NCBI GenBank assembly: GCA_900755895.1 | Contig: CAAEIG010000081.1 | Coordinates: 248,001-312,000, forward strand | DNA: 64,000 nucleotides | From: Clostridia bacterium | Lineage (GTDB): Bacteria; Bacillota; Clostridia; Oscillospirales; Acutalibacteraceae | Direction: 5' to 3' | In this document: positions 8,256-17,322 of the stretch, one piece after another | Numbering within the stretch: the stretch's first letter is position 1 | Layout: each line of letters opens with the position of its first letter | Notes under the pieces: generated by a model | What the model saw: only the letters and a program-made list of their open reading frames with translations | Databases searched by the model: none | Told to the model about the DNA's origin: nothing | Made by a program: the position numbers and the translations under genes

Positions 8256-8284
8256 AAAAAACGGGCTGGCAAAAGCCGCCCGTT
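8256..8284 (-). terminator. Terminator of the V-type ATPase operon
   Basis: On the minus strand ACGGGCGGC, TTTT loop, GCCAGCCCGT, then six T residues; it lies just after the subunit D stop. Confidence 0.85.
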
Positions 8285-8306
8285 TCTTACCATATCACTG
8301 CGTTTT

Positions 8307-8966
8307 TTAGAAGGTTTCGTATCCGTGAGCTTCTTGCAGCATCATATCCTTAACCTTCATCAGCCGCACCTGGGTGGAGCGCTCGTTTTCATCCAACTTC
8401 ATGGTGATGTACCGGATGGTTTCTCGCAGCTGGGGAATCATTACGTGCTCCAAAGCGTTAACCCGGCGTCGTGTCTTTTCGATCTCCGCTGCCATCAGCT
8501 GGCAGGCCTTTTCACTTTCTGCCAACCGTAGCATGGCAGGAAAAACGTTGGCCAGGGATTCCACTGCATCATCCAGGTCGCCGGAGGTGAACGCAAACCC
8601 GTAGGAAAACATATCTCCCTCTTGAGGAGAGCGGGTGTAAAAGGTAAACTTGGGCACTTCCACACTCATGACGTTTTCTACGCTGCACTCCAAGCTGACT
8701 TTCTGTTTTGGAGCCAACAGAGCGGTGTTCAGCGCGGCATCCTGCATGGCGGCTCGAGCCAGCATGAAATCCTGGTTGGCCGAGCGGATTCCCGCCTCCA
8801 CCTGAAGGCGCAGCCGTCTGTTTTCCCGCACCCTGTCCAGGAATTGACGCATCAGTTCATCACGTTTATCCTTCAGAAGTTTGTGACCCCGTGTGGCGGT
8901 AGCCAGTTTCTTCTTTAGGCGCGTTAATTCCATACGGGTGGGGTTTACCTGCAAACGTTCCGCCAC
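8307..8966 (-). CDS. ntpD: V/A-type ATPase subunit D (central stalk)
   Basis: Last gene of the ATPase operon, 219 residues. Subunit D is the coiled-coil rotor shaft inside the A3B3 head. The start (AERLQVNPTRMELTRLKKKLATA) with its long helix, the central globular part, and the C-terminal helix (LEHVMIPQLRETIRYITMKL DENER) match the family. The start is a GTG six bases after the subunit B stop, with AAAGGTG upstream. In the cytosol it couples hydrolysis in A3B3 to rotation of the K ring through subunits F and C. Confidence 0.93.
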   Translation of the reverse strand: MAERLQVNPTRMELTRLKKKLATATRGHKLLKDKRDELMRQFLDRVRENRRLRLQVEAGIRSANQDFMLARAAMQDAALNTALLAPKQKVSLECSVENVMSVEVPKFTFYTRSPQEGDMFSYGFAFTSGDLDDAVESLANVFPAMLRLAESEKACQLMAAEIEKTRRRVNALEHVMIPQLRETIRYITMKLDENERSTQVRLMKVKDMMLQEAHGYETF

Positions 8967-8972
8967 AGGCCA

Positions 8973-10349
8973 TCACACCTTTCCGTAATACTCGTCCAAG
9001 AGCTTGTCGCTGATTCGCTTCAGCTCGCTTCTGGGCAGCAATCCTAGCAGCTTCCAGCCCAGATTCAAGGTCTCCTCAATGGACCGGTCCGTCTGGTAGC
9101 CCTGAGAGACGTACTCCCGTTCAAAAGCATCGGCAAATCCTGCGTACAGTTTATCAATGTCTGTCAAAGCGGCTTCGCCCAGAACCACCATCAGCTCTTT
9201 TGCTTCCTTGCCTCGAGCATAGGCGGCAAACAGCTGGTTCATGGTAGCGGAGTGGTCTTTTCTTGTTTTCCCTTCGCCGATACCCTTGTCCTTCAAACGG
9301 GACAGGGAGGGCAGCACGTCAATGGGAGGGGTAATATTCCGGCGGTACAACTCACGGCTGAGGATGATCTGACCCTCGGTGATGTACCCAGTCAAGTCAG
9401 GGATGGGATGGGTCTTGTCATCTTCCGGCATGGAGAGAATGGGAATCAAAGTGATGGAACCGTTTTTGCCCTTTTGCCGTCCGGCCCGTTCGTAGAGGGA
9501 GGCCAGGTCGGTGTACATATAGCCGGGATAACCACGGCGTCCAGGGACTTCCTTCCGTGCGGCGGAGACCTCACGGAGAGCATCAGCATAGTTGGTGATA
9601 TCCGTCAAGATGACCAGCACATGCATGTCCTTTTCAAAGGCCAGGTATTCCGCAGCAGTCAAAGCCATACGCGGGGTAGCGATACGCTCTACAGCAGGGT
9701 CGTTGGCCAGGTTCACAAAGAGCACCGTTCGGTCAATAGCACCGGTCTCCTGGAAGCTCTTGACGAAGAAGTCGGACTCTTCAAAGGTGATACCCATGGC
9801 GGCGAACACCACGGCAAAGGGCTCGCTGACGCCCCGCACCTTAGCCTGGCGGGCAATCTGGGCAGCCAGCTGAGCATGGGGGAGACCACTGGCGGAGAAA
9901 ATGGGCAGCTTCTGGCCTCGGACCAGGGTGTTCAGACCGTCAATGGCAGAGACGCCAGTTTGGATAAACTCTTGGGGATAGTTCCGGGCGGCGGGGTTCA
10001 TGGGCAGGCCGTTGATATCCGCCCGCTTTTCCGGGAGGATATCCGGTCCGCCGTCAATGGGACGGCCCAGACCGTCGAACACTCGGCCCAGCATGTCGGT
10101 GCTGACACCCAGCTCCATGCTCTTGCCCAGAAAGCGAACTTTGCTGCTTTCCAGGTTGATGCCAGTGGAGCTTTCGAACAACTGCACCAGGGCGTTGCCC
10201 TCATTGATCTCCAGCACCTTGCACCGGCGTTTTTCACCGCTGAACAGCTCGATTTCGCCCAGCTCATCATAGGCGACGCCCTCCACGCCTTTGACCAGCA
10301 TCAGAGGACCTGCCACTTCTTGGATCGTACGATATTCCTTTGGCATCAC
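8973..10349 (-). CDS. ntpB: V/A-type ATPase subunit B (non-catalytic)
   Basis: Regulatory subunit of the A3B3 hexamer, 458 residues, the normal length. It starts EYRTIQEVAGPLMLVKGVEGVAYDE-like and carries the degenerate nucleotide-binding site of B subunits (GLNTLVRGQKLPIFSASGLPH) without a Walker A lysine, then PGRRGYPGYMYTDLASLYERAGR. The ATG overlaps the end of subunit A by four bases, and the ribosome site lies in the last codons of A, indicating coupled translation. Confidence 0.95.
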   Translation of the reverse strand: MMPKEYRTIQEVAGPLMLVKGVEGVAYDELGEIELFSGEKRRCKVLEINEGNALVQLFESSTGINLESSKVRFLGKSMELGVSTDMLGRVFDGLGRPIDGGPDILPEKRADINGLPMNPAARNYPQEFIQTGVSAIDGLNTLVRGQKLPIFSASGLPHAQLAAQIARQAKVRGVSEPFAVVFAAMGITFEESDFFVKSFQETGAIDRTVLFVNLANDPAVERIATPRMALTAAEYLAFEKDMHVLVILTDITNYADALREVSAARKEVPGRRGYPGYMYTDLASLYERAGRQKGKNGSITLIPILSMPEDDKTHPIPDLTGYITEGQIILSRELYRRNITPPIDVLPSLSRLKDKGIGEGKTRKDHSATMNQLFAAYARGKEAKELMVVLGEAALTDIDKLYAGFADAFEREYVSQGYQTDRSIEETLNLGWKLLGLLPRSELKRISDKLLDEYYGKV

Positions 10350-12118
10350 AACTCCTCCTTTGCGGCCCTGGCTTGGGCGAGTTCCTCATCCAGCATGGCG
10401 AGCACCGCTTCATAGCGGGATTCCATCTGGTCCGGCTCGGTGTATTTAAACCGCCCGATCTGCTCCCGCACAGGCAGAGAGACCAACACGGCGATCTCCA
10501 CTCCATCCTTCAGGGCATCCAGGCTCTTTTGGTAATAGCTGAGAATTAACTTCATCATGGCGTGCTGCTTGGCCAGAGGAGTGTAGGTGTCCACCTCGTC
10601 AAAAGCGTTCTGGTGGAGGAAGTCCTCTCGGATGGACCGGGCGGCTTCCAGCTTCAAACGGTCCGGAGCGGAAAGGGCATCCATGCCCACCAGCTGGACA
10701 ATTTCCTCCAATTCAGCCTCATCCTGAAGCAGCCCCATGAGGGCTGTGCGCAGGGATACCCAATCCTCTGCCACACTTCGAGCAAACCAAGGTTCCAGGG
10801 TGTCCAGGTACAGGGAGTAGCTGGTCAGCCAGTTTACCGCAGGGAAGTGGCGCTTATAGGCCAGAGAGGAATCCAGTCCCCAGAACACCTTCACAATACG
10901 CAGGGTTGCCTGGGAGACAGGCTCGGAAATGTCACCACCGGGAGGGGAGACTGCGCCGATAACCGACAAGGTGCCTTCCCGCTGTTCATTGCCCAAGGTG
11001 ACCACACGGCCTGCGCGTTCGTAGAACTGGGCCAGACGGCTTCCCAAGTAGGCGGGATAACCCTCTTCGCCGGGCATCTCTTCCAACCGGCCGGACATCT
11101 CGCGAAGAGCTTCTGCCCAACGGGAGGTGGAGTCAGCCATCAGAGCCACGGAATAGCCCATGTCCCGGAAGTACTCGGCGATGGTGATACCCGTGTAGAT
11201 GGAGGCCTCACGGGCCGCCACAGGCATATCGGAGGTGTTGGCGATGAGCACCGTACGCTTCATCAGGGAGTAGCCCGTTTTGGGGTCCTGCAGCTCCGGG
11301 AACTCGTTGAGTACGTCCGTCATCTCGTTGCCGCGCTCGCCGCAGCCGATGTAGACCACAATATCCGCCTCTGCCCACTTGGCCAGCTGGTGCTGCACCA
11401 CAGTTTTGCCGCTGCCGAAGGGGCCGGGCACAGCAGCCACGCCTCCCTTGGCAATGGGGAAGAAGGTGTCGATGACCCGCTGACCGGTGACCAGGGGCAT
11501 TTCAGGGGACAGCTTCTTCTGATAGGGGCGGCCCCGGCGCACGGGCCAGCGCTGGACCAGGGTCAAGGGAGTTTCCAGACCGTCGGGGGTCTCGATGACG
11601 GCGATGGTCTCCGTCACAGTGAAGGAACCTTCCCGGATTTCCTTGACCTTTCCCAGCAATCCCGGAGGCACCATGATCTTGTGGCAGACGATCTCCGTCT
11701 CCTGCACAGTGCCCAGCACATCTCCAGCGATTACAGTATCCCCCGGCTTAGCCAGGGGGGTGAAGTCCCACTTCCGGTCCCGTTTCAGTGCGGGGACTTC
11801 CACGCCTCGCTGCAGGTTGTTTCCGGAGAGTTTCATAATGTCGTCCAAGGGCCGCTGAATACCGTCGTAGATGCTGCCGATCAATCCGGGGCCCAGCTCC
11901 ACGCTCATGGGGGCTCCAGTGGATTCCACCGGAGCTCCCGGTGCCAGACCGGAAGTCTCCTCATATACCTGAATAGAGGCCTCGTCCCCGTGCATTTCAA
12001 TAATCTCGCCGGTCAAGCGTTTTTCGCTGACCCGCACCACATCATACATATTGGCATCCCGCATCCCCTTGGCGATAACCAGGGGACCGGCCACTTTTTT
12101 GATGGTGCCTTTGCTCAT
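10346..12118 (-). CDS. ntpA: V/A-type ATPase catalytic subunit A
   Basis: Catalytic subunit, 590 residues. The Walker A motif GPFGSGKTV (about 232-240), the non-homologous insert between the N-terminal barrel and nucleotide domain that distinguishes A from F-type beta, and the motif SGRLEEMPGEEGYPAYLGSR are all present. It hydrolyses or makes ATP at the A/B interfaces. It is sixth-from-last in function order of the operon and lies 24 bases after subunit F. No damage is visible. A long opposite-strand reading frame over this gene is a shadow. Confidence 0.96.
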   Translation of the reverse strand: MSKGTIKKVAGPLVIAKGMRDANMYDVVRVSEKRLTGEIIEMHGDEASIQVYEETSGLAPGAPVESTGAPMSVELGPGLIGSIYDGIQRPLDDIMKLSGNNLQRGVEVPALKRDRKWDFTPLAKPGDTVIAGDVLGTVQETEIVCHKIMVPPGLLGKVKEIREGSFTVTETIAVIETPDGLETPLTLVQRWPVRRGRPYQKKLSPEMPLVTGQRVIDTFFPIAKGGVAAVPGPFGSGKTVVQHQLAKWAEADIVVYIGCGERGNEMTDVLNEFPELQDPKTGYSLMKRTVLIANTSDMPVAAREASIYTGITIAEYFRDMGYSVALMADSTSRWAEALREMSGRLEEMPGEEGYPAYLGSRLAQFYERAGRVVTLGNEQREGTLSVIGAVSPPGGDISEPVSQATLRIVKVFWGLDSSLAYKRHFPAVNWLTSYSLYLDTLEPWFARSVAEDWVSLRTALMGLLQDEAELEEIVQLVGMDALSAPDRLKLEAARSIREDFLHQNAFDEVDTYTPLAKQHAMMKLILSYYQKSLDALKDGVEIAVLVSLPVREQIGRFKYTEPDQMESRYEAVLAMLDEELAQARAAKEEL

Positions 12119-12142
12119 GTCTATGATTCACCCGCTTCTCAA

Positions 12143-12469
12143 TTAGGATTCGTCCTCAGCGGACAGGATATCGGAGCCGACCGCCTGTTCCACAGAGTGT
12201 TTTAGCTGGGCCAAGCCCAGTCCTGTGTTGCCGGAAATCCCCGGAATGGGGATCACCGCCGGTAGGGGACGTTCTCGCAGCCGGTCCAGTTCCTCGGGGA
12301 TCTGGGCGCACAGGGCCTCTGTGATGTAGAGCACAGCATAGTCCTCCTCCGCCAGGCGGCGCAGGGTTCTGGCCCCGGTCTCCCCGTCGTCAATGGGGAA
12401 CACCTCCAGCCCCACGGCGCCAAAGCCGTAGACGCTGTCCCGGTCCCCCAGCACCGCGATTTTATACAT
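12143..12469 (-). CDS. ntpG: V/A-type ATPase subunit F
   Basis: Small 108-residue subunit with a CheY-like Rossmann fold (YKIAVLGDRDSVYGFGAVGLEVFP), the F subunit that binds the D shaft and transmits or modulates rotation. Its ATG overlaps the end of subunit C by eight bases. Nomenclature differs between systems (F in V/A naming, NtpG in Enterococcus hirae), so the symbol is by analogy. Confidence 0.9.
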   Translation of the reverse strand: MYKIAVLGDRDSVYGFGAVGLEVFPIDDGETGARTLRRLAEEDYAVLYITEALCAQIPEELDRLRERPLPAVIPIPGISGNTGLGLAQLKHSVEQAVGSDILSAEDES

Positions 12470-13430
12470 AGGTTTCCCTCAGCCTTTCCCGGAGCTTCTC
12501 CTCAGCCAAGCCGTTGCGCTTGCCGGAGAGAATGATCCGCGCTGTATCAATTTCACGGCGGCGCGCTACTGCATAGGCAAACAACGGCCCCGCCGATTCA
12601 TATTCTGCTTTTTCGCCCTTAATCAGCTCGATGGCCCGGTCATCCCGCCATTTTTCAAAAGCGGAAGCGGACACCCGCAGCTTTTCCGCGCCCTCCCGAT
12701 AGGGAGTGGCGTCCAGATAGTTCAGCAGTTCCTCGCCGCCCTGCAACGCAGCGTCAATGAGTTCGCCGATGTCCAAACCATCGCAGGGGGCCAGGGCCAG
12801 CTTCAGGAATTCCCGGTTCTTGCCGGCCTTGCAGCAGCGGTATGCCGTCTGAATATCTGCAGTTGCAGTGATCCACTGGCCGTAATTCTCTAAGACAGCC
12901 AAACCGCTTTCCTTGCCCAGGTGGAGAATTTCCTCCAGACAGGCCCGGTCCACAATGGCGTCGCAGAGTTGACCGTCACTGGTCTGCAGCAGGGCGCTGA
13001 GAGCTTTTTCCGCCCCTTGGGAGAGAATGGGGGAGAGGGAGGAAAAATCCCGTTCTTTTGCCATGGAGAACAACTCCTGTGCATCCCATCTGCCACCGGG
13101 GAGGAACACGTCCCGTGGTTCCAGCCCTAAAGCAGCGCATTTGATGGCTGCCTTCAGATTGTTTCCATCGGTAGGCACCTGCAGCGGTCCAAAGGGGGCA
13201 GCGTCCTGGGTCAGCTCTCCCAGGAACTCCCAGGTCTTTGCCTCTTCCGCAGCCAGAATCTCCCCTGCAGTCAGACTGCTGTCACCGCGACCCCAGCCCT
13301 TGTCCCGCAGAATCCGCAGGCACTCCTCTTCGCTGGGGGTGGCCATCAGCCGTTCCATATCATTTTTTGTTAACAGGGAGACTTCCCTGGCGCGTACGCG
13401 GGCTACCGCGTAGATGTAATCCTGGCTCAT
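12462..13430 (-). CDS. ntpC: V/A-type ATPase subunit C
   Basis: All-helical socket subunit of 322 residues that seats the D/F shaft on the membrane K ring. It begins SQDYIYAVARVRAREVSLLT, typical of C subunits, and ends with ARRREIDTARIILSGKRNGL, the conserved C-terminal helix. Spacing to subunit E upstream is 17 bases and the downstream F start overlaps it, consistent with one transcript. Confidence 0.9.
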   Translation of the reverse strand: MSQDYIYAVARVRAREVSLLTKNDMERLMATPSEEECLRILRDKGWGRGDSSLTAGEILAAEEAKTWEFLGELTQDAAPFGPLQVPTDGNNLKAAIKCAALGLEPRDVFLPGGRWDAQELFSMAKERDFSSLSPILSQGAEKALSALLQTSDGQLCDAIVDRACLEEILHLGKESGLAVLENYGQWITATADIQTAYRCCKAGKNREFLKLALAPCDGLDIGELIDAALQGGEELLNYLDATPYREGAEKLRVSASAFEKWRDDRAIELIKGEKAEYESAGPLFAYAVARRREIDTARIILSGKRNGLAEEKLRERLRETYV

Positions 13431-13447
13431 GGCATCTCCTTTCCCGC

Positions 13448-14041
13448 TTACGCTGTGGGGAACAGGATAGCTCCTGCCGTGTCGCGCAGCCCTTCATAGG
13501 AGGCTTGAAACAGTGCCTGGAAGGTGCAGTCCATTTCAATAGGGCCATACACCAACACAAATCCACCGGAAATCTTTCTCGGTGTTGAGGACACCGTGAT
13601 CTTCCCTTGAGGCGTTACTCGATCTAATTCTTGCTGGAAGTTTTCCGGCAGACGGTCCAGATCCTGTGCTCTCAAATAGAGCGTTCCTTCACCGGGCTGA
13701 GCAGCTCGCTGAGCCAGCTCCAGCAGAATGGTAAAGTACTCCTCTGCCGGGGCATTTTCCAGGTCTTCGCAGGCGGCTTCCAGGGCTTCCCGAATCAGTT
13801 GCTGTTTGCACCGGAGCAGTCGGTCCCGCCGCTCCAGCTGAGCGGTAGACTGGGCACGCTCCTCCACAGAAGCTGCTTTTGCCTTGGCTTGTTCCAGGAT
13901 CTCCTGAGCCTGGCGCTGTGCCTCTTGGCGAGCTTCTTCCAGTGTGGCTTCCGCCTCGGCTTTGGCAGTGTCCAGCAGGTCCTTGGCCTGGGCATCCGCC
14001 TCTTTGCCGATCTGTTCCAGTATGGCGTCAAGTCCCGTCAT
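13448..14041 (-). CDS. ntpE: V/A-type ATPase subunit E (peripheral stalk)
   Basis: Peripheral-stalk subunit, 197 residues. Residues about 15-85 form a long Ala/Glu/Gln-rich coiled coil (DTAKAEAEATLEEARQEA), pairing with subunit H/G, and the C-terminal globular part contains SGGFVLVYGPIEMDCTF, the E-subunit signature that docks on subunit B. It acts as stator in the cytosol. It lies 36 bases downstream of subunit K. Confidence 0.9.
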   Translation of the reverse strand: MTGLDAILEQIGKEADAQAKDLLDTAKAEAEATLEEARQEAQRQAQEILEQAKAKAASVEERAQSTAQLERRDRLLRCKQQLIREALEAACEDLENAPAEEYFTILLELAQRAAQPGEGTLYLRAQDLDRLPENFQQELDRVTPQGKITVSSTPRKISGGFVLVYGPIEMDCTFQALFQASYEGLRDTAGAILFPTA

Positions 14042-14077
14042 GGCCAGCCCTCCTTTTCCAGTTGAAATATAGTGGGC

Positions 14078-14575
14078 TCATACCGGCAGCCCGCCGATGC
14101 CGAAGATGGACAGAATGGAGATCAGCAGAGCCAGCACGGCGTAGGTCTCAACCATGACGGGCAGGGTCATGGCTTTACCGAACTGCTCAGGCTTTTTGGA
14201 GAGCAAGGAGATGCTGGCGATGGAGGCTTTTGTCTGCCACTTTGCGGAGACATAGCCCACAATGGCCATGGGCAGGCAAGCGGCCAGATAGAGCAGACCC
14301 TTGACAGCGCTGATGTTGGGATCGCCGCCCAGAATACCCACCTGAGTGAGCACGATGAAGCCGATGAGTAGGCCGTAAATACCCTGGGTGCCGGGCAGCA
14401 GCTGCAGCACCAGCACTTTACCGAACAGAGAGGGGTTCTCAGTCACAGCGCCGGCAGCGGCTTGACCAGCCATACCAACGCCAACAGCAGAGCCAATACC
14501 AGCCATCAGTGCAGCCAGGACGCCGCCCAGCAGGGCAAAGAAGATACCCAAAATGTTCCAATCAAAAGTATTCAT
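14078..14575 (-). CDS. ntpK: V/A-type ATPase proteolipid subunit K
   Basis: Membrane rotor ring subunit, 165 residues, four transmembrane helices formed by a duplicated hairpin. The ion-carrying Glu143 (LPVMVETYAV) sits in helix 4. Leu60, Thr63 and Gln64 in LLPGTQG of helix 2 and Gln114 in helix 3 match the ligand set known for the Na+-binding Enterococcus hirae ring, so Na+ rather than H+ transport is inferred. I set the start at the ATG of MNTFDW (14575); a longer reading frame to 14698 overlaps subunit I and encodes no membrane segment. Confidence 0.93.
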   Translation of the reverse strand: MNTFDWNILGIFFALLGGVLAALMAGIGSAVGVGMAGQAAAGAVTENPSLFGKVLVLQLLPGTQGIYGLLIGFIVLTQVGILGGDPNISAVKGLLYLAACLPMAIVGYVSAKWQTKASIASISLLSKKPEQFGKAMTLPVMVETYAVLALLISILSIFGIGGLPV

Positions 14576-14576
14576 T

Positions 14577-16598
14577 TCATTTTTCCTCCTTGATTTGAAA
14601 ATGCTTGGTGTTGGTGGCGAAAGGCGCATAGGCCTGTCCGCCTCCTTCATAGAACTTTCCGAAAAACTCCACGAACTGTAGGCGGTTGGTGTGCACATAC
14701 GCCCCCAGTACGTTGATCGCCATATTCATGGTGTGACCGATCAGGAATACCACGATGAAGAAGATGGCGCCGACCACACCGCCGCCTAGCATGGCGCCCA
14801 GCTGATTGAACACGGTGGAGATGACACCGGTGGCCAATCCCAGGGCCAGCAACCGAGAGTAGGACAGGATATCGCTGAGATAGCTGGAAACGCCGTAAAG
14901 CCCATAAAGCCCCTTCAAAAAGCGCTTGACCGGGTTACGGGATTCCCGCCCTGCGGTGAACAGGATACCCACTGCGCCAATGCCCGCCAGCACTCCTGCG
15001 GCCGTGGCCACAACTCCGGGGACCTGGAAGGGCAGCTCTGCAATGTTTTGGAAGATTTCTGTGGAGAGCAGCACCACAATGAGGCCGCCCACCAGCAGGT
15101 ACCAAAAGATCACATCGTAGATGGCATCCGCATATTTTTTCTGCTTGGCCAGCTGATAGAATTGAACACCCAATCCGGCAAACAAATGCAGCACGCCGAT
15201 TCCAAAGGAGAAAATCAAAAGCCGCATGGGATCGGATAGAGGTTCAAACCACAGGGCGGGGACTGTGATTTCCTTGTGGAAGAAGGTCTCAGCAATCACA
15301 GGGATAGCATCGCCAAAGTACCCGCCGAACAGCACGCCCCACACCGTGGTGGAGATACCGCAGAAAAGGAACATCCGCAAGGTCTTTCGCATGCTCTGTT
15401 CCATGTTTTGAAATTTCTTCAGGCTGAGTGCCAGCCCGCAGCCCAACACCATTAAAATGCCGTAAGCCGCGTCGGACAGCATCATCCCGTACAACACATA
15501 GTAGAACACGGCCATTACCCGAGAGGGATCCACTTCGCCTTTCTTAGGCAGGCTGTATCCAGCCACGACGGATTCCATGGGTGCTGAGAAAAAGCCGTTT
15601 TTCAGCTTGACTGGTGGCTCTTCCTGGGGACCCGGCTCCAATGCCTCAGCCCACAGGGTAAAGCGCTTGTCCAGTTCTCCCAAGAGTCCTGGTGCATCCT
15701 CGGCGGGCAGGTAACCCGTCAGGTAGAACACGTGGGGACTTTGCCAAAGTTCCCCCAGAACTTTGTACTTTTCCTCCCGGCAAGTGCAGAAATCCGCTGC
15801 CAGCAGCAACTGGTCCCGCTTCTCAGCCTGGGAACAAATGGCTTCCTTGGCCTCTTCCGCCTCCTTCTGGCATTTTCGGATTTCCTCTGCCAGGCGCTCA
15901 GACTCTTGGATAGGGGGGAGCTCCGGGGTAAAGGCCGGGTAGGTAAAGCCCAGAGAACGCAAGGCTTCCTCCACCTGGGGAGCATCCTTTTTCAGGGAGA
16001 GCAAAAAGATACAGGTTTGTTGAGTTTGTCGGCTGAGGATTTCCAGCTCCAGGCCGTCGACCTGCGGCAGCAGCCTTGCCAGATCCTCCTTGAGACCAGC
16101 CTCATCCCGTTCCTCTGGGAAAGTGCCGATGAAAGCCCTGGTGTGTCCAGTGCCTTTCCAGCCCAGGGGAATATCTAGGGCTTTCCAGGGTTCCAGACTT
16201 TCCTGCTGGGCCTCCAGCCGGACGACCTGAGCTCCGCTGTCTGTGATCTGTTTCCCCAGTTCCAGCAGATGTTTGGCGGTCTTCAGCATCTCCGCAGCGC
16301 TCTCTCCGGCCTTTTCATAGTCCTCCGGAGAGATGAGTGGACGTCCCTCCAACATGGAGAGCAAACTTTTTTTAACCGGCACATACTGGTTCAGCAGAGC
16401 GGCTGCCTGTTCCAACAGTTGGGCGTTTTGCTCCAGCTCCTGGCAGGTTTGAGAGGTGTCCATCCTGGAGAACAGCTCCGCTGTCTCCTCGGTGGCTTGC
16501 ACGTCCACCACGCCTCGGCGCTGCAGCAGCTCTAAAATGGCTTTACGGTCCTTTTTCATGGCATAAAGCTCTAAACGCTTCATGGCTGTGACGGCCAT
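14577..16598 (-). CDS. ntpI: V/A-type ATPase membrane subunit I
   Basis: Stator membrane subunit, 673 residues. The N-terminal half is cytosolic and coiled coil (binding the E/H stalks); the C-terminal half (about 330-660) has about seven to eight membrane helices, including the segment LSYSRLLALGLATGVI with the conserved Arg that discharges the ring Glu. I set the start at the ATG of MAVTAMKRLELY (16598), preceded by GGAGGTGAG; the open frame continues to 16805 but overlaps subunit H/G. The stop is two bases before the subunit K ATG. Confidence 0.93.
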   Translation of the reverse strand: MAVTAMKRLELYAMKKDRKAILELLQRRGVVDVQATEETAELFSRMDTSQTCQELEQNAQLLEQAAALLNQYVPVKKSLLSMLEGRPLISPEDYEKAGESAAEMLKTAKHLLELGKQITDSGAQVVRLEAQQESLEPWKALDIPLGWKGTGHTRAFIGTFPEERDEAGLKEDLARLLPQVDGLELEILSRQTQQTCIFLLSLKKDAPQVEEALRSLGFTYPAFTPELPPIQESERLAEEIRKCQKEAEEAKEAICSQAEKRDQLLLAADFCTCREEKYKVLGELWQSPHVFYLTGYLPAEDAPGLLGELDKRFTLWAEALEPGPQEEPPVKLKNGFFSAPMESVVAGYSLPKKGEVDPSRVMAVFYYVLYGMMLSDAAYGILMVLGCGLALSLKKFQNMEQSMRKTLRMFLFCGISTTVWGVLFGGYFGDAIPVIAETFFHKEITVPALWFEPLSDPMRLLIFSFGIGVLHLFAGLGVQFYQLAKQKKYADAIYDVIFWYLLVGGLIVVLLSTEIFQNIAELPFQVPGVVATAAGVLAGIGAVGILFTAGRESRNPVKRFLKGLYGLYGVSSYLSDILSYSRLLALGLATGVISTVFNQLGAMLGGGVVGAIFFIVVFLIGHTMNMAINVLGAYVHTNRLQFVEFFGKFYEGGGQAYAPFATNTKHFQIKEEK

Positions 16599-16602
16599 GC
16601 TC

Positions 16603-16929
16603 TCACCTCCTTCTGGGGTGGCCCAGTATGATGCGTTCCGCTTCTCTGGCCACTTGACCTTGACGGGCTTCGGCCTGGGCCTGCAGCTGTTTTTGTTCTT
16701 GTCGGGTTTCCTCAAGGATAGCGGCTTTGGTGGCTTCGCCGCGAGCGGCAGCTTCCTCCAGCAGAGATTGCCCTTGCCGTCGGGCATTTTCCACTGCCTC
16801 TGCAATCAGCTGTTTTCCTTGAGCAGTAGCCTCCTGGCGGAGGCGATCAGCATCCTCCTTCGCCTGACGGACTGTGAGCTGCGCTTTTTCCTCAGCCTGA
16901 CTCACAGCCTGCATCGTTTCTTTTGCCAA
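16603..16929 (-). CDS. ntpF: V/A-type ATPase subunit H/G (peripheral stalk coiled coil)
   Basis: First gene of the operon, about 109 residues, almost entirely an Ala/Glu/Arg/Gln coiled coil (AEEKAQLTVRQAKEDADRLR), matching the small stalk partner of subunit E (H or G; NtpF in Enterococcus). I chose a TTG start at 16929, nine bases after AGGAGGTG, giving MAKETMQAV; the ATG at 16914 is possible, and the upstream ATG at 16947 would place the ribosome site inside the gene. Confidence 0.8.
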   Translation of the reverse strand: MAKETMQAVSQAEEKAQLTVRQAKEDADRLRQEATAQGKQLIAEAVENARRQGQSLLEEAAARGEATKAAILEETRQEQKQLQAQAEARQGQVAREAERIILGHPRRR

Positions 16930-16992
16930 GCAATTACACCTCCTCATCCTCCGGTATCTCCATGGGATACGCTATTGGAAAAGAATGTAATC

Positions 16993-17021
16993 ATTATACT
17001 CAGAAACATACCTTTTGTCAA
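16993..17021 (-). promoter_or_regulatory. Consensus sigma-A promoter of the V-type ATPase operon
   Basis: On the minus strand TTGACA (17016-17021), exactly 17 bases, TATAAT (16993-16998): a full consensus match. Transcription would start near 16986, about 57 bases before the TTG of the first gene. Confidence 0.85.
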
Positions 17022-17250
17022 AAATAAAATGTATGTTAATTTGATTTTAGTAAATACGTCATAATTTTTGATAATTCTTTGTGTCAAAAGCCATTGGGTC
17101 AGATTTTTAAAATAAGGTTGTCGAAAACGTATTAAATTTGCAGATGCTTTTAGAAAATCTGACCAGTGGAGAGGAATCTATCTTCCTGTTGAGAGGAGGG
17201 ATAAAGGCCTGAAGCGTGGTTTTGTCTGGCAGAAAGAGGGAAGAGGGTGC
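17022..17250. other. Gene-free stretch holding an 11-base inverted repeat
   Basis: AT-rich spacer between the ATPase promoter and the terminator of the PrsA-like gene. I see no gene in it. It contains GGTCAGATTTT (17097-17107) and its perfect complement AAAATCTGACC (17154-17164), 46 bases apart; their role is unknown. Confidence 0.5.
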
Positions 17251-17282
17251 AAAAAAACGAGCGAGGAAAATCCTCGCTCGTT
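17251..17282 (-). terminator. Terminator of the PrsA-like gene
   Basis: Minus strand AACGAGCGAGGA, loop TTTT, CCTCGCTCGTT then a run of T; 41 bases after the stop codon. Confidence 0.88.
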
Positions 17283-17322
17283 GCGTTCAATTTCGTATAT
17301 TTATGCTGTGAATGATGAGAGT

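Noticed and set aside
10562..12205. 547-codon plus-strand frame opposite ATPase subunit A
   Set aside because: Shadow frame; subunit A is certain on the other strand.
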